From positions 1 to 64,000 of the forward strand of contig JAEXGT010000089.1 of the NCBI GenBank assembly GCA_023450615.1: a stretch of 64,000 bases of DNA, given 5' to 3'. This document shows, in pieces, positions 34,213 to 42,702 of this stretch. The translations under genes and the position numbers were made by a program. How positions within the stretch are numbered: position 1 is the stretch's first letter; each line of letters begins with the position of its first letter. The notes beneath the pieces are model-generated. The model did no database searches. It was not told the DNA's origin and worked only from the letters and a program-made list of their open reading frames with translations. This stretch comes from Pseudomonadota bacterium. GTDB taxonomy: Bacteria; Pseudomonadota; Alphaproteobacteria; Rhizobiales; Beijerinckiaceae.

Positions 34213-35390
34213 ACGCGCTTCGCCTTCAAGGTCCGCATGCTCAGGACAAAGGCCATCAAGCCGCAGAACATGATGCAGCCCACCATCGACAGGGACGTTC
34301 CGTTGTAGAGCAAGCTTGTCAGCGCGATCATGACCGCGCCCGTGCTGAGCTGCAGCGTGCCCATGAGCGCCGAGGCCGTACCCGCGATCGGCCCATGCTC
34401 TTCAAGGGCCAGCACCGCCGTCGAGGGAATGACGAAGCCGAGGCAGCCGAAGGAGAGGAACAGAAGGCCCCAAAGAACATAGGCATTGTCGACGCCCGCG
34501 AATGTCAGGACGAACAGCAGGCTCACCAGGGTCACGAAGCCGGAAATGGCCGTGCGCACGAGCCGCTCCGCACCGAAGCGCCGCATGAACACGCTGTTGA
34601 ATTGCGCGCTGCCGATGAAGGCAATGGCATTCGACGCGAAGATCATGCTGTAATGCGAGGGCGAGAAGCCGAAATGCTCGATGAAGATGACGGACGAGCC
34701 GGCGAGATAGGCAAAGAAGCTCGCCTGGCTGAAGCCTCCGGTGAAGGTAATGCCGAGGAAGCGGCGATCTTTCAGAAGGCTCTTGTAGGTGGAAAATGCC
34801 TGGAGGATTCCGCGCTTGCCCGCCTCTTCCGGCCGCGTCTCGGGCAGCAGGAACAGCAGCACGGCCATGCCGCCGATGCCGATGGCGGCGGTGGCCCAGA
34901 AGATGAAGCGCCAGCTGAAGAACTCGGTGAGCGCGCTGCCCGCGAGCGGCGCAAGAATGGGCGAAACGCTGAACACCAGCATCGTCGTCGCCATCAGGCG
35001 CGCGGCTTCGTGGCCCGTATGCAGGTCGCGAATGACCGCCCTGGGAATGACCATGGCCGCACAGGAGCCCACGCCCTGCAGGAAGCGGAAGGCAATGAGG
35101 GTTTCCACGTTCGGAGCATAAGTGCAGCCGATGCTGCCGAGCACGAAGAGCCCCAAGCCCGCATAGAGCGGGGGCTTGCGGCCGAATCGGTCCGAGAGCG
35201 GCCCATAGGCCAGCTGGCAGACGGCGACAGCCAGGAAGAAGCTCATCAGGCTCATCTGCACCGCGCCCACATCCACTTGGAGGTCGCGCGCGATCGCCGG
35301 GAAAGCCGGCAGGTACATGTCGATGGCGAATGGTCCGATAGCGGACAGCATTCCGAGGACGAGCGCGTTGCGCAAAAAGGCGGATCGCAT
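34203..35390 (-). CDS. Bcr/CflA-family MFS drug exporter
   Basis: The 395-residue protein has 12 predicted helices and Bcr/CflA hallmarks: the N-terminal FAIDMYLPAFPAIARDL, the MFS motif A stretch GPLSDRFGRKPPLYAG, FLQGVGSCAAMVIPRAVIRD (the family's RAVxxD motif) and LLFLSFGCLGFVIPSTAVLA. These exporters use the proton gradient to expel bicyclomycin, sulfonamides or small peptides. The ATG lacks a clear ribosome binding site. It overlaps the 3' end of the LysR gene by 10 bases and has no operon partner. Confidence 0.88.
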   Translation of the reverse strand: MRSAFLRNALVLGMLSAIGPFAIDMYLPAFPAIARDLQVDVGAVQMSLMSFFLAVAVCQLAYGPLSDRFGRKPPLYAGLGLFVLGSIGCTYAPNVETLIAFRFLQGVGSCAAMVIPRAVIRDLHTGHEAARLMATTMLVFSVSPILAPLAGSALTEFFSWRFIFWATAAIGIGGMAVLLFLLPETRPEEAGKRGILQAFSTYKSLLKDRRFLGITFTGGFSQASFFAYLAGSSVIFIEHFGFSPSHYSMIFASNAIAFIGSAQFNSVFMRRFGAERLVRTAISGFVTLVSLLFVLTFAGVDNAYVLWGLLFLSFGCLGFVIPSTAVLALEEHGPIAGTASALMGTLQLSTGAVMIALTSLLYNGTSLSMVGCIMFCGLMAFVLSMRTLKAKRVYP

Positions 35391-35745
35391 TGAAAAGGGC
35401 TTTCAGAAAGGTTTTCCCGACCCCACTCCCGTGAAGGGGGATCAAGGAAACGTCCGGCACGGCATGTCGGGCGAAACAACGTTTGGAAGGCGTGCCTGGG
35501 TCGGCGGCCGGGCCGCGCGGCGGAGGACGCGAGCCCTGCTTTTATGCCTCGAGGTCCGTCCGTCAAGCGAATAGCCCCGGGTTTAAGCGGACAATATCCC
35601 TCAACCAGGGCCGGTGGTTACGCTTCGTTAACTATGTTTGGCCATGTCTGGTTAAAGATTTACCGGATGCGCCGGCCTTTAGGCATCAGCCCTCTTGGAG
35701 CCGCCCCATCCAACAGACCCGCCAATCCCGGAGTTAATCCCGCCC
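35391..35745. other. 355-base region between the MFS exporter and bcsN
   Basis: This region lies between divergent genes. I see no credible gene in it. It probably holds promoters for both directions. The AT-richer part from about 35625 contains the dyad-like stretch GTTAACTATG...CTGGTTAA, which could belong to the bcsN promoter, but I cannot assign a regulator. Confidence 0.4.
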
Positions 35746-36705
35746 ATGCCGTCTTCCTTCTCGCACCATCGGACCGGCTTTGGGGGCCCCGCGCCCAAGA
35801 TGGGCTCTGACTCGAGAAAGCGGCTCGGCAAGGCCGTCAGGGCGGCACTTCTCATGACGCCCCTTCTGGCGACCGCCTGCACGACGAAATCCGAGCTGGG
35901 CTTTGCGACCCTCATGAACGAGGTTCCGGCGACCCGCGCGATCATCGTACCGCCCCCGGGCGGCCCCTCCGTCGTGGCCGTTCTGGAGCGCAAATATCAG
36001 AATGGTGTCTCGCAGGAGATCGCTCTTTCGACCGCCTCCCTCACCCCTGGCCAGAACGCTTTCTATGTGAGCCTAGCCACCGGGGGAGCTCCGCCGCAAT
36101 CCCAGATTGACGATGTGCTGAGCCTTCCATCCTCAGTGATGATACAGGAGCGGGTTCTGGAGGAGATGGAGGAACGCCTGCCCGGCATCGAGATGCAGAC
36201 GTCCCTCGTCTATGTGCAGAACAAATACGGCCCCTTCGGCTTTGCCACCGGTCGCTCCGCCAGCGGCGATGTCTGCCTTTATGCCTGGCAGCGGATCGAG
36301 CCCAACAAACCGGCCGTCTTCGTGCCGGGCGGGGTGATTACCATCCGCCTGCGCTTGTGCGATGCGGGCGCGACTCCGCAGCAGCTGCTGCGCACCATGT
36401 ATAACTTCACCATTGCGGCCTATTATATGTCGGGGTCCTGGAACCCTTATGGAGAGGCGCCCGGCGTGCCTGCCCATCTTGGCGAGATCGATGCGCCGAT
36501 TTACCCGCTCAACATGAATGACGCCCCAGCGCCCGTGGTTCGCGAGCGACGGGTTCGGGTGCACTCAGAGCCGGCCCCCGCCCCCCGCCTCATAGACAAG
36601 GATACGGTCGTACCTGCAGCGCAGCCATTTGTTCCAGCAACCAGGGAACCAGTTGCATCGCCCCAGACAGGCTATCCGATCGTCCCGCCGCCACCTGCGC
36701 AGTAA
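35746..36705 (+). CDS. bcsN: Cellulose biosynthesis lipoprotein BcsN
   Basis: The 319-residue protein has an N-terminal signal ending in the lipobox LLATAC near residue 45, so it should be an outer-membrane or periplasmic lipoprotein. The body contains SELGFATLMNEVPATRAIIV, an ERKYQNGVSQEIAL segment and DVCLYAWQRIEP, which I associate with BcsN of Hyphomicrobiales; the C-terminus is a Pro/Val/Ala-rich tail. The role of BcsN is not well defined beyond its constant position in this type of cellulose cluster. ATG at 35746 is used (GGAG 12 bases upstream); ATG at 35800 is an alternative. It is first in the bcs cluster, 175 bases before bcsA. Confidence 0.75.
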   Translation: MPSSFSHHRTGFGGPAPKMGSDSRKRLGKAVRAALLMTPLLATACTTKSELGFATLMNEVPATRAIIVPPPGGPSVVAVLERKYQNGVSQEIALSTASLTPGQNAFYVSLATGGAPPQSQIDDVLSLPSSVMIQERVLEEMEERLPGIEMQTSLVYVQNKYGPFGFATGRSASGDVCLYAWQRIEPNKPAVFVPGGVITIRLRLCDAGATPQQLLRTMYNFTIAAYYMSGSWNPYGEAPGVPAHLGEIDAPIYPLNMNDAPAPVVRERRVRVHSEPAPAPRLIDKDTVVPAAQPFVPATREPVASPQTGYPIVPPPPAQ

Positions 36706-36880
36706 ACCTAAAGAAACGCTACTGTAATTTAATAACATATCATCACAGGCTGTTTACCGGAGCGACAAAAAATCCCATCACGGCGGGGACAATATTGTAT
36801 CGAGGCCAATAGACCTTCAGAAGCTCTTAGCTTATGCGTGGGTCTTAACTTATAACAACCTTGACTGAGAACTTTCGCCG

Positions 36881-39076
36881 ATGCGTAGGGGTGTACTTGT
36901 AGCCTTATGGGCGGTGGCGGCGATGCTCATCGTCCTGCTGGTTGCCCTTCCCATCAGCCTTCAGACCCACTTGGTGGCCGGCCTTGTGGTCGTGGCCTGC
37001 ATGATCGTGCTGAAATTCTTCCGCGCGCAAGGGGTCTGGCGGACAATCGCCCTTGCCCTCGGCACGGCCATCGTCCTGCGCTACGTCTTCTGGCGCACCA
37101 CGAGCACCATCCCCCCGATCACGGAGGTCGCGAGCTTCATCCCGGCCATCCTTCTGTACCTCGCCGAGATGTACAGCGTGATGATGCTCTTCCTGAGCCT
37201 CTTCGTGGTGTCGAGCCCGATGCCTTCGCGCAAGCCGCCGAAGGTCGATCCGCATAACCTGCCCACCGTCGACGTGTTCGTGCCGAGCTACAACGAAGAG
37301 GCGAGCCTTCTGGCGACCACTCTGGCGGCGGCCAAGGCCATGAGCTATCCGAACGGCAAGTTCACCGTCTGGCTGCTCGACGATGGCGGAACGGACGAGA
37401 AGTGCAACTCGGCCAATCCTCACGCAGCAGAAGCCGCCCGCGCCCGCCGCGCGGAGCTTCAGGCTCTCTGCGCGGCGCTCGACGTCAAGTATCTCACCCG
37501 CGCACGCAATCTTCACGCCAAGGCGGGCAACCTCAACAACGGCCTTGAACACTCGACCGGCGATCTCGTGGCCGTGTTCGATGCGGACCACGCACCGGCG
37601 CGCAGCTTCCTGGAAGAGACTGTCGGATATTTCAGCGCGGACAAAAACCTCTTTCTTGTCCAGACGCCGCACTTCTTCATCAACCCCGACCCGCTGGAGC
37701 GCAACCTCGGCACCTTCCAGACGATGCCGTCGGAAAACGAGATGTTTTACGGCGTCATCCAGCGCGGCCTCGACAAATGGGATGCAGCGTTCTTCTGCGG
37801 TTCGGCCGCCGTTCTCCGGCGCGAAGCCCTGCAGGAGACAAACGGCTTCAGCGGCCTGAGCATCACCGAGGATTGCGAAACCGCGCTCGAACTCCACTCC
37901 CGCGGTTGGAGCAGCGTGTACGTGGACAAGCCGCTGATCGCCGGCCTCCAGCCCGATACTTTCGCGAGCTTTATCGGTCAGCGTTCGCGTTGGGCGCAGG
38001 GCATGATGCAGATTCTGAGTTTCCGCTTCCCGCCTTTGAAGCGCGGTCTGAAGCTCACGCAGCGGCTCGCCTATATGTCGAGCACCCTGTTCTGGCTCTT
38101 CCCGTTCTCGCGCTTCGCCTTCCTGCTGTCGCCGCTCTGCTATCTGTTCTTCTCGCTGGAGATCTTCACCGCATCGGGCGGCGAGTTCCTGGCCTATACG
38201 TTCACCTACATGATGGTGAACTTCATGATGCAGAACTATCTCTATGGCCGCTACCGCTGGCCCTGGATCTCGGATCTCTACGAGTACATCCAGACGATCT
38301 ATCTGCTTCCCGCCATCATATCGGTGATCGCCAATCCGAGGAAGCCGACCTTCAAGGTCACGTCCAAGAGCGAGTCCATGGTCGAGAGCCGCGTCTCGGA
38401 ACTCGGCATGCCCTATTTCATCATCTTCGGCATTCTGCTCCTGGGCGTTGTCGCAACCGGTGTGCGCGTATGGCTTGAGCCTTACAAGGCCGATCTGACG
38501 CTGGTGACGGGGGCCTGGAATATGATCAACCTTATCATCGCGGGCTGCGCCCTTGGCGTCGTATCCGAGCGCGCCTCGCGCCGCATGAGCCATCGTGTGC
38601 GCACGGATCGCGTCTGCCGGTTCCTGTTCGGCGATGAAGTCATCGAAGCTTCGGTGCGCGACATCTCCGTGGGCGGCGCGCGTCTGCACGTGGCGCCTTC
38701 CAACGAGCCCACCCTCAAGAAGGGCGCGCTCGGCACCCTCGAGTTCATGCCGCATGCGGATCTGCCCGTGCAGACGATGCCGGTCGAGATCCGCAAGGTG
38801 GGCATGGATGACAAGGGCCTGCTGCTGGGCTGCCGCTTCATGATCGACAAGCCGGAGCACCACAGGCTCGTGGCCGATCTCGTCTTCGCGGATGCCGATC
38901 AGTGGAGCGCGTTCCAGAAGCGCCGCCACCAGGATATCGGCGTGCTGCGGGGCACGCTGTGGTTCTTCATGGTCTCCCTCTACCAGACGGGACGAGGCCT
39001 TTCCTATCTCTTCGGTCTGCAACGGATCGGCATGTCCAAGCCGCCGGTTCCATCGGTTGCATCGGCCGTCAAATAG
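36881..39076 (+). CDS. bcsA: Cellulose synthase catalytic subunit (UDP-forming) with PilZ domain
   Basis: The 731-residue inner-membrane glycosyltransferase polymerises UDP-glucose and threads the chain through its membrane channel. The GT2 motifs are present: DVFVPSYNE, LDDGG near residue 166, DADH near 233, TED near 328 and QRSRW near 366. Several helices flank the catalytic domain. A PilZ domain (about 566-690) has RRMSHRVR followed by DISVGGARL, so the arginines and D/NxSxxG motif needed for cyclic-di-GMP are intact, and activity should respond to that signal. It is followed by bcsB after 9 bases. Confidence 0.95.
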   Translation: MRRGVLVALWAVAAMLIVLLVALPISLQTHLVAGLVVVACMIVLKFFRAQGVWRTIALALGTAIVLRYVFWRTTSTIPPITEVASFIPAILLYLAEMYSVMMLFLSLFVVSSPMPSRKPPKVDPHNLPTVDVFVPSYNEEASLLATTLAAAKAMSYPNGKFTVWLLDDGGTDEKCNSANPHAAEAARARRAELQALCAALDVKYLTRARNLHAKAGNLNNGLEHSTGDLVAVFDADHAPARSFLEETVGYFSADKNLFLVQTPHFFINPDPLERNLGTFQTMPSENEMFYGVIQRGLDKWDAAFFCGSAAVLRREALQETNGFSGLSITEDCETALELHSRGWSSVYVDKPLIAGLQPDTFASFIGQRSRWAQGMMQILSFRFPPLKRGLKLTQRLAYMSSTLFWLFPFSRFAFLLSPLCYLFFSLEIFTASGGEFLAYTFTYMMVNFMMQNYLYGRYRWPWISDLYEYIQTIYLLPAIISVIANPRKPTFKVTSKSESMVESRVSELGMPYFIIFGILLLGVVATGVRVWLEPYKADLTLVTGAWNMINLIIAGCALGVVSERASRRMSHRVRTDRVCRFLFGDEVIEASVRDISVGGARLHVAPSNEPTLKKGALGTLEFMPHADLPVQTMPVEIRKVGMDDKGLLLGCRFMIDKPEHHRLVADLVFADADQWSAFQKRRHQDIGVLRGTLWFFMVSLYQTGRGLSYLFGLQRIGMSKPPVPSVASAVK

Positions 39077-39085
39077 AGGCGTGTC

Positions 39086-41611
39086 GTGCGCTCCCTTCTG
39101 ATTCCCTTCCTCATCGCTTTCGAACTGCTGGGAGCACGGGTGGCCGCGGCGCAGGTCACGCCGTTCAGCATGGGCACGTCCCCAAACGCGCAGCCCATGC
39201 AGCCTCAGGCTCCGCAGCCCAACGCCGCGCCTTCTCCCGGCTTCGACATGGGCGGCTCCTCCGCACCGCAAAGCGCTCCCGCCCCCCGCCCGGTCCCAGC
39301 GCCCAGCAATGCTCAGGCGCCTGCCGCGCCGTTTCAGATCGTGCCGGGCGGCGCTCCGCCTTCCGTGACCAAGCCTGCTCTCGTCACGACGCCCAACCGT
39401 CCCGTGCTCGCGCGTATCGAGCGTCCGATCCTGCCGTTCGAGACCATGCGCCTCGACGGCGAGACGGATGCTCAATCCTGGAACGTCCAGCTGACGCAGG
39501 ATGAAGCATCGAGCGGCGCATCCATCGCCGTCGGCTACAAGAATGCCGTCGTGGTGATGCCGGAAGCCTCACGGCTCAGGATCGTGATCAACGGCGAAAC
39601 CGTGATCGATACCCCGATCCAATCCTCCGAGAACATCAAGAGCGTGACCGCTCCGATCCGCCCGGGCCTCCTGCGCGCGGGATCGAACTTCATCCGCATG
39701 GAGGCGTTCCAGCGTCACCGCACGGATTGCACCATCAATGCCACCTATGAGCTCTGGACCGATGTGGATTCGGCCTCCACGAAGCTCGTCTTCGCCGAAG
39801 GCGCCACCAAGACGCTGCGCAGCCTGGAGGATCTTCCCGCTGTTGGCGTGGATACCAAGGGCGTGACGACGATCCGCGTCGTCGCTCCCAAGATCTATCG
39901 CCCCGAAATCCGCGATCGCCTGCTGCGCCTCGTGCAGCTGATCGCCCTGCGCGGGCGCTACGCCCGCCCCGTGATCCAGGTGGTGGAATCCGATCCGGGT
40001 CCCTCGCCCGTCGGCACCATCAAGGTCGTCATGGGACTTGCCAGCGAATTGCGCCCGCTGCTTCCGGGCGTTCCGGAGACGGCCCTCTCTCAACCGCTCA
40101 CCATGATGATGCAGGAAGCGGGCTCCATCGGTTCCACCCTCGTGGTCACCGGTCCGAGCTGGAACGATCTGGACTCCGCCATCGCGCTCATCGGCGCGCA
40201 GGTCACCAACACTACGAGTGTTCAGCGTGGCATCGTCGATACGGCGTCATGGCACTGGCCTGAAGTAAGCACGGCTTTCGGACGTCACTCCTTCCGCTTC
40301 TCGGATCTCGGCATCTCCACGCAGGAATTCTCGGGCCGCCGCCTGAGAAGCCGCTTCATGCTGAATCTGCCTCCGGATTTCTACGCGACGGAATACGGCG
40401 AGGCCCTGGTCTATCTCGATGCGGCCTATACCACGGCGGTCAAGCCGGGCAGCCACGTGAACATCTTCGTCAACGACAGGATCAGCACGCAGCTGGTGAT
40501 CACCGCCCATGGCGATGTCGTCAAGCGCCACACGATCCGGTTGCCCTTGAAGAACTTCAAGTCCGGTCTCAACACCGTCTCGGTGGAAATCGGCCTCCTG
40601 ACCGATGCGGATGAGCGTTGCGCGCCGGGCGAGACGCTTTCGGAAACGAACCGCTTCGTTCTGTTCGATACCAGCAGCCTGGAGTTTCCGGAGTTCGGGC
40701 GCATCGGGCGCGAGCCCGATCTCGGCGTCCTGAGCGCGGGCCACTTCCCCAAGGAGGACGCGCCCACGACGGTAGTGCTTGCGCGGCCCGATACCCTCAA
40801 CGTTTCGGCCGCTGGCACGTTCCTGGCGCGCATGGCGCGCAGTGCCGGCAAGCCGATGCGCGCGCAGTTCTCCAACGCAGCCTCCACGGATGACGCATCC
40901 GTCGTCTTCATCGGCGCCGTCGAGCAGATCCCCACCGGCCTTCTCAACCGCGTGCGCGTCTCCGAGCACCTGCGCATGGTCTGGCCCGCGACACCGCTCC
41001 AGCCCGATCCGTCCAAGCAGGTCGCCAGCACGGATTTCAGCATGAACGTGCAGTCGAACGCGGTGGACCGCAACGGCACGGCCTCCACGGACGAAGTGCG
41101 CAAGCGCTGGTCGGAATCGTTCCGCAGGCAAGGCATCCTGCAGCAGACCTTCGGCTCGATTCAGGATTGGATGGAAGAAACCTTCAGCCTGTCCGTATCT
41201 TCCCTGTCGCTGAAGCAGCGCATGGACAGCCCTTATGAACCGCCGCAGCGCTCGACCCTGCTCATCGCGCAGAACCGCACGCCGGAATCGGGCGTCTGGA
41301 CTCTCGTGACGGCCCGAACCGAAGAGGCGCTGGCCGAAGAGATGGCACGCATCGCGGACCCGCTGCTGTGGTCGAAGGTCTCGGGCCGCGCCGTGGCGCT
41401 CGACCCGCGCGAATCCAGGCTGCAGGTGGAGCCGATCCAGGATTACGCCTTCGTTCAAACGCAGCCCTTTTCCATCTGGAACCTGCGCCTCGTCGCGGCG
41501 AACTGGATGTCCGCCAACATCCTCCAATATGCTCTGCTCCTGGTGGTATTCTGTCTCTTCCTGGGGACGGGAACCTATCTGCTCCTGAAGCGCCTGGGAC
41601 GTCCTTCATGA
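39086..41611 (+). CDS. bcsB: Cellulose synthase regulatory/periplasmic subunit BcsB
   Basis: The 841-residue protein starts at GTG (GAGG upstream) with a signal peptide (LLIPFLIAFELLGARVAAAQ) and a Pro/Ala/Gln-rich linker to residue about 100. The periplasmic part has repeated carbohydrate-binding and flavodoxin-like units (segments with LRIVINGETVIDTPI and HVNIFVNDRISTQLVI), and it ends with a single anchor helix (NILQYALLLVVFCLFLGTGT). It guides the glucan chain in the periplasm and is needed for BcsA activity. Its stop overlaps the bcsZ start (ATGA). Confidence 0.92.
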   Translation: MRSLLIPFLIAFELLGARVAAAQVTPFSMGTSPNAQPMQPQAPQPNAAPSPGFDMGGSSAPQSAPAPRPVPAPSNAQAPAAPFQIVPGGAPPSVTKPALVTTPNRPVLARIERPILPFETMRLDGETDAQSWNVQLTQDEASSGASIAVGYKNAVVVMPEASRLRIVINGETVIDTPIQSSENIKSVTAPIRPGLLRAGSNFIRMEAFQRHRTDCTINATYELWTDVDSASTKLVFAEGATKTLRSLEDLPAVGVDTKGVTTIRVVAPKIYRPEIRDRLLRLVQLIALRGRYARPVIQVVESDPGPSPVGTIKVVMGLASELRPLLPGVPETALSQPLTMMMQEAGSIGSTLVVTGPSWNDLDSAIALIGAQVTNTTSVQRGIVDTASWHWPEVSTAFGRHSFRFSDLGISTQEFSGRRLRSRFMLNLPPDFYATEYGEALVYLDAAYTTAVKPGSHVNIFVNDRISTQLVITAHGDVVKRHTIRLPLKNFKSGLNTVSVEIGLLTDADERCAPGETLSETNRFVLFDTSSLEFPEFGRIGREPDLGVLSAGHFPKEDAPTTVVLARPDTLNVSAAGTFLARMARSAGKPMRAQFSNAASTDDASVVFIGAVEQIPTGLLNRVRVSEHLRMVWPATPLQPDPSKQVASTDFSMNVQSNAVDRNGTASTDEVRKRWSESFRRQGILQQTFGSIQDWMEETFSLSVSSLSLKQRMDSPYEPPQRSTLLIAQNRTPESGVWTLVTARTEEALAEEMARIADPLLWSKVSGRAVALDPRESRLQVEPIQDYAFVQTQPFSIWNLRLVAANWMSANILQYALLLVVFCLFLGTGTYLLLKRLGRPS

Positions 41612-42702
41612 GGATCTTTGCGAAACGAGGCTTGCTCCTGCCATACCTTCTCGCAGGATTGCTCTCGATGGCATCAACCATGTCGTCAGCCCAGAATTTG
41701 ACCGTGCAGCCTCTGAACGTGGTCGGGACCATCCCGCCCATGGAATGGGAGGCTTATCGCTCCGCCTTCATCGAAGATAATGGCCGCGTGGTCGACAATG
41801 CCAACGGCAATATCAGCCACAGCGAAGGACAGGGCTATGGCCTCCTCCTGGCCCTGGCCGCCAATGACCGGGCCAGTTTCGAGAAGATCTGGAACTTCGC
41901 CTTCACCGAGCTTCTGATCCGCGACGATGGGCTTGTCGCCTGGAAATGGGACCCGTCCGCCAAGCCCCGGGTTTCGGATCGCAACAACGCGACCGATGGA
42001 GACATCCTCATCGCCTATGCTTTGGCAAAGGCAGGCTCCGCGTGGAATGAGCCCCGCTATACGGCAGCCGCGCAGAAGCTCGCGGCGGCCATCGGCAAGC
42101 ACACTTTCGGCCGCAGCGGCGGGAGTGTCTTTCTTCTTCCCGGCGCGGAAGGTTTCAATGCCGGCGAACGTCCGGACGGCCCGGTCATCAATCTCTCCTA
42201 TTGGGTGTTCGAGGCCTTCCCCGTACTGGCTGGACTCGCGCCGGAATACGAATGGAACCGCGTCTGGCGCGAGGGTGTCACTCTGCTCCAGCAGGCGACA
42301 TCCGGCCGCGTTCGCCTTCCCGCCGATTGGCTTTCGATCCAGAGCAGATTGCAGACCAAGCCCGCTGACGGTTTTCCGCCGGAGTTTGGTTACAACTCGT
42401 TAAGGATACCCCTTTACCTTCTCAGGGCGGGAATGACCGATTTGGAGTGGTTGCGGGCGCTCAAGCTTCGCTGGTCCGCCGGGAATGAAGGAGTCGCCGT
42501 CGTCAATGTCGTTACCGGAAATGTCCGGGAGCGGCTCAACGACCAAGGCTACGCCATCCTCTCGGCCGCACTGGCCTGCGTGTTGGACGGAACACCCGTT
42601 CCGTCAACGCTGAAGACGTTCGAGCCCCGGCTCTACTATCCGTCGACCCTGTATCTGATGACGAAGTCCTGGCTCGGTGAAAAACATCCGCAATGCGTCT
42701 AA
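41608..42702 (+). CDS. bcsZ: Periplasmic endoglucanase BcsZ (GH8)
   Basis: The 364-residue protein has a signal peptide (LLLPYLLAGLLSMASTMSSAQ) and a GH8 catalytic domain. SHSEGQGYGLLLAL carries the catalytic acid Glu near residue 72, and SDRNNATDGDILIAYALAKA and GFPPEFGYNSLRIPLYLLRA are conserved. BcsZ trims or edits nascent glucan chains and affects fibre assembly. The start is fixed by the 4-base ATGA overlap with bcsB; the open frame continues further upstream but is spurious there. Its end overlaps the next gene by 10 bases. Confidence 0.92.
   Translation: MRIFAKRGLLLPYLLAGLLSMASTMSSAQNLTVQPLNVVGTIPPMEWEAYRSAFIEDNGRVVDNANGNISHSEGQGYGLLLALAANDRASFEKIWNFAFTELLIRDDGLVAWKWDPSAKPRVSDRNNATDGDILIAYALAKAGSAWNEPRYTAAAQKLAAAIGKHTFGRSGGSVFLLPGAEGFNAGERPDGPVINLSYWVFEAFPVLAGLAPEYEWNRVWREGVTLLQQATSGRVRLPADWLSIQSRLQTKPADGFPPEFGYNSLRIPLYLLRAGMTDLEWLRALKLRWSAGNEGVAVVNVVTGNVRERLNDQGYAILSAALACVLDGTPVPSTLKTFEPRLYYPSTLYLMTKSWLGEKHPQCV

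Noticed and set aside
35625..35680. Possible CtrA-like TTAA-N7-TTAA site before bcsN
   Set aside because: TTAA half-sites are present, but the spacing is not 7 bases.
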